A stretch of DNA of 64,000 bases from Motilibacter peucedani. Lineage in GTDB: Bacteria > Actinomycetota > Actinomycetes > Motilibacterales > Motilibacteraceae. The position numbers and the translations under genes are program-made. A model generated the notes under the pieces. The model was not told where the DNA came from, did no database searches, and was given only the letters and a program-made list of their open reading frames with translations. Below are positions 61,985 to 64,000 of the stretch, piece by piece; the first letter of the stretch is position 1; every line of letters begins with the position of its first letter. The stretch spans positions 248,001-312,000 of the forward strand of contig NZ_RBWV01000013.1 in the NCBI RefSeq assembly GCF_003634695.1. Reading direction: 5' to 3'.

Positions 61985-63367
61985 GTGCGTCTGCGCCCCC
62001 TCCTGGTCACCCTCCTGCTCGCCGCGCTCACGTGCGGCCTGCTGGGGCCGGCGCAGGCAGACGACAAGCTGCACCAGCAGAAGCGCGCCGCCGACGAGGC
62101 AGCCGCCGCGCTGCGCAACTCGCTGGCCGACGTGCAGCAGGACGTGGCCGCCGCGGTCGTCGCGCAGAAGCAGGCCGCCGACCGGCTCGACGCCGCGCGC
62201 CAGCGCGAGAGCGCGGCCGAGTACGCGCTCGACACCGCCCGCCAGAAGGACGCGGCGCTCGCCGCCCGCCTCCACCTCGCCGAGGGCGAGCAGGCTCAGG
62301 CCGAGAAGGACGTCGCCGAGACGGCCAGCCAGCTCGACGCCGGCCGCCGCCAGGTCGGGTCTCTCGCGCGGCAGGCCTACACCAGCGGGCGCTCGGGAAC
62401 CCTCGACGTCTTCCTCGACGCCACCAGCCCGCAGGACTTCGCCGACCGCATCCAGATGGTCCAGGGCGCGCTGCGCAGCCAGGGCTCGGTGGTCCGCCAG
62501 CTCAACGCGCTGCGGGCCGACCTGCGCTCGCGGCAGGCGGCCGTCACCGCCAAGAAGCAGCAGATCGCCGGTCTCAAGGCCCAGGCCGCGGCCAACGTCG
62601 TGGTCCGCGAGGACGCCGAGGCGGCCGCCGCGAGCGCGCGGCAGTCCGCCTCCTCGGCCTCCGCGGAGGCCGCGTCCGCCACGGCCACCCTCAAGGGCAA
62701 GGAGGCCGACGAGCGCGCCCGCCTCGCCGCCCAGGAGGCGGAGGGCCGGCGCCTCGCCGGGCTCATCCGCCAGCGGGCGATCGAGGCGGCCGCCCGCGAG
62801 CGGGCGCGCATCGCGGCGGAGGAGCGGGCAGCCGCCAAGAGGGCCGCCGCGGCCCGCGCGGCGGCCCAGGCGCGCGACAGCGCCGGCTCAGGGAGCTCGG
62901 GCGGCTCCAGCGGCTCCGACGACAGCGGCTCGAGCGGCGGGAGCTCGGGCGGCGGCACCACCACCATCGGCGGCGGCACCCTCTCGCGTCCCAACAGCGG
63001 GCCGATCACCTCGCCCTACGGCATGCGCCTGCACCCGGTGCTCCACGTCTGGAAGCTGCACGACGGCACCGACTTCGGCGCCGCCTGCGGCACCCCGATC
63101 CACGCGGCGGCCGACGGCACGGTGATCTGGGCTCAGAACCTCAACGGCTACGGCAACCAGCTCGCCATCGACCACGGCATCATCAACGGCGTACCTGTCG
63201 TCACCTCCTACAGCCACCAGGAGCGGTTCGCGGTCGGCGTCGGCACGCACGTGAGCCGCGGCCAGGTCATCGGCTACACCGGCCAGACCGGCTATGCCAC
63301 CGGCTGCCACGTCCACTTCATGGTCTACGTGAACGGCGCCACCGTGAACCCCGTCGGCTGGCTCTAG
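61985..63367 (+). CDS. Secreted M23 peptidoglycan endopeptidase with coiled coil (RipC/EnvC-like)
   Basis: 460 residues: signal peptide to about 25 (GPAQA), two long coiled-coil segments (about 26-120 and 160-300), a Ser/Gly linker, and a LytM/M23 domain (about 335-460) with metal ligands in HDGTDFG and CHVHFMV and an upstream YGMRLHPVL His. The coiled coils are the expected FtsX-binding, autoinhibitory element, so it is the probable FtsEX-controlled septal hydrolase. GTG 61985. Confidence 0.92.
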   Translation: MRLRPLLVTLLLAALTCGLLGPAQADDKLHQQKRAADEAAAALRNSLADVQQDVAAAVVAQKQAADRLDAARQRESAAEYALDTARQKDAALAARLHLAEGEQAQAEKDVAETASQLDAGRRQVGSLARQAYTSGRSGTLDVFLDATSPQDFADRIQMVQGALRSQGSVVRQLNALRADLRSRQAAVTAKKQQIAGLKAQAAANVVVREDAEAAAASARQSASSASAEAASATATLKGKEADERARLAAQEAEGRRLAGLIRQRAIEAAARERARIAAEERAAAKRAAAARAAAQARDSAGSGSSGGSSGSDDSGSSGGSSGGGTTTIGGGTLSRPNSGPITSPYGMRLHPVLHVWKLHDGTDFGAACGTPIHAAADGTVIWAQNLNGYGNQLAIDHGIINGVPVVTSYSHQERFAVGVGTHVSRGQVIGYTGQTGYATGCHVHFMVYVNGATVNPVGWL

Positions 63368-63375
63368 CAGCGGCC

Positions 63376-64000
63376 GTGGCCCAGGCCCGCATCGGCATCT
63401 CCGGCTGGACCTACAAGCCGTGGCGCGGCGAGTTCTACCCCAAGGGGCTGCGCCAGAAGGACGAGCTGTCCTGGGCCTCGCGCCAGCTGACCTCGATCGA
63501 GGTCAACGGCTCGTTCTACGCGCTGCAGAAGCCGGAGTCCTACCGCGCGTGGGCGGCCGCGACCCCCGACGACTTCGTCTTCAGCGTGAAGGGCTCGCGC
63601 TTCATCACCCACATGAAGAAGCTGGCCGGCGTCGAGCAGGCGCTCACCACGTTCTTCGAGAGCGGGGTCTACGAGCTCGGACCCAAGCTCGGCCCGGTGC
63701 TCTGGCAGCTGCCGCCCAACCTCGGCTTCGACGCCGACCGGCTCAGCGCGTTCTTCGACCTGCTCCCGCGCACCGTGCCGGCGACCGGCGCGCCGCTGCG
63801 CCACGCGATGGAGGTGCGGCACGACTCGTTCAAGGTCCCGGCGTTCCCCGAGCTGCTCCGTCAGCACGAGATCGCACTGGTCACGGCCGACACGGCCGGC
63901 AAGTGGCCGTTCTTCGACGAGCTCACCGCCGACTTCGCCTACGCCCGGCTGCACGGCTCGGAGGAGCTCTACGTCAGCGGCTACGACCCGCCGGCGATCC
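63376..64000 (+). CDS. DUF72 family protein, 3' end outside window
   Basis: First 208 residues of a DUF72 TIM-barrel protein (ARIGISGWTYKPWRGEFYPKG, SIEVNGSFYALQKPESYRAW, GPVLWQLPPN, MEVRHDSF). GTG 63376, eight bases after the peptidase stop. The molecular role of DUF72 is not firmly established. The frame is open to the window edge. Confidence 0.93.
   Translation, partial: MAQARIGISGWTYKPWRGEFYPKGLRQKDELSWASRQLTSIEVNGSFYALQKPESYRAWAAATPDDFVFSVKGSRFITHMKKLAGVEQALTTFFESGVYELGPKLGPVLWQLPPNLGFDADRLSAFFDLLPRTVPATGAPLRHAMEVRHDSFKVPAFPELLRQHEIALVTADTAGKWPFFDELTADFAYARLHGSEELYVSGYDPPAI

Overview
The window is very GC-rich, with strong G/C third-position bias, many GTG starts and GTGA/ATGA stop-start overlaps. 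Together with a full actinobacterial type VII secretion (ESX) locus, an EccE gene, an actinobacterial Tad pilus operon and an unframeshifted prfB, this points to the chromosome of an actinobacterium. A methyl-accepting chemotaxis protein behind a sigma-28-like promoter suggests a motile genus of the Motilibacter/Kineosporia kind. That placement is inference only.

Layout. 1-5.9 kb: mixed housekeeping and accessory genes: a secreted serine hydrolase cut by the window edge, a VOC protein, a DGPF/YCII protein with its ECF42-type sigma factor, a lipoprotein HNH nuclease and two unknown membrane proteins, closed by a 19-bp-stem bidirectional terminator. 5.9-17.7 kb: a glycan-use cluster: a giant secreted GH92 alpha-mannosidase, a debranching-enzyme-like glucosidase, a LacI regulator with paired operators in the divergent promoter, and a CUT1-type sugar ABC importer. 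17.7-20.9 kb: an unknown protein, an alpha/beta hydrolase divergent from a MarR regulator, and a membrane glycosyltransferase.

20.9-42.5 kb: the type VII secretion locus. A leftward operon (28.4 to 20.9 kb) encodes two WXG100 proteins, a further WXG-like protein, a PPE-like 751-residue protein, a mycosin, an SseB-like protein, an EspC-like small protein, a large WXG-domain effector candidate and a small membrane protein whose tandem copy is a pseudogene. The core machine is eccC (-), eccD (+), a gene of unknown function plus eccE (-), and eccB (+). A second leftward operon (42.5 to 37.9 kb) encodes a small WXG-like protein, a large effector candidate, a lipoprotein, a second mycosin and a paralogous lipoprotein. 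Five small or accessory substrates end with YxxxD/E signals. I interpret both ends as effector modules served by one core machine.

42.6-50.6 kb: an APC permease, a CBM2 protein without a catalytic domain, a frameshifted HTH regulator, and a seven-gene Tad/Flp pilus operon. 50.7-54.1 kb: a flavin reductase, then a ChvE-like sugar-binding lipoprotein followed by a chemoreceptor, with no transporter genes, closed by a 38-bp perfect palindrome. 54.1-56.8 kb: a polar amino-acid ABC importer. 56.8-64 kb: the conserved prfB - ftsE - ftsX - M23 peptidase (RipC-like) cell-division neighbourhood, with a few insertions, and a DUF72 gene running off the end.

No gap between genes exceeds about 230 bases. 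I found no tRNA or rRNA gene, CRISPR array, insertion sequence or prophage.
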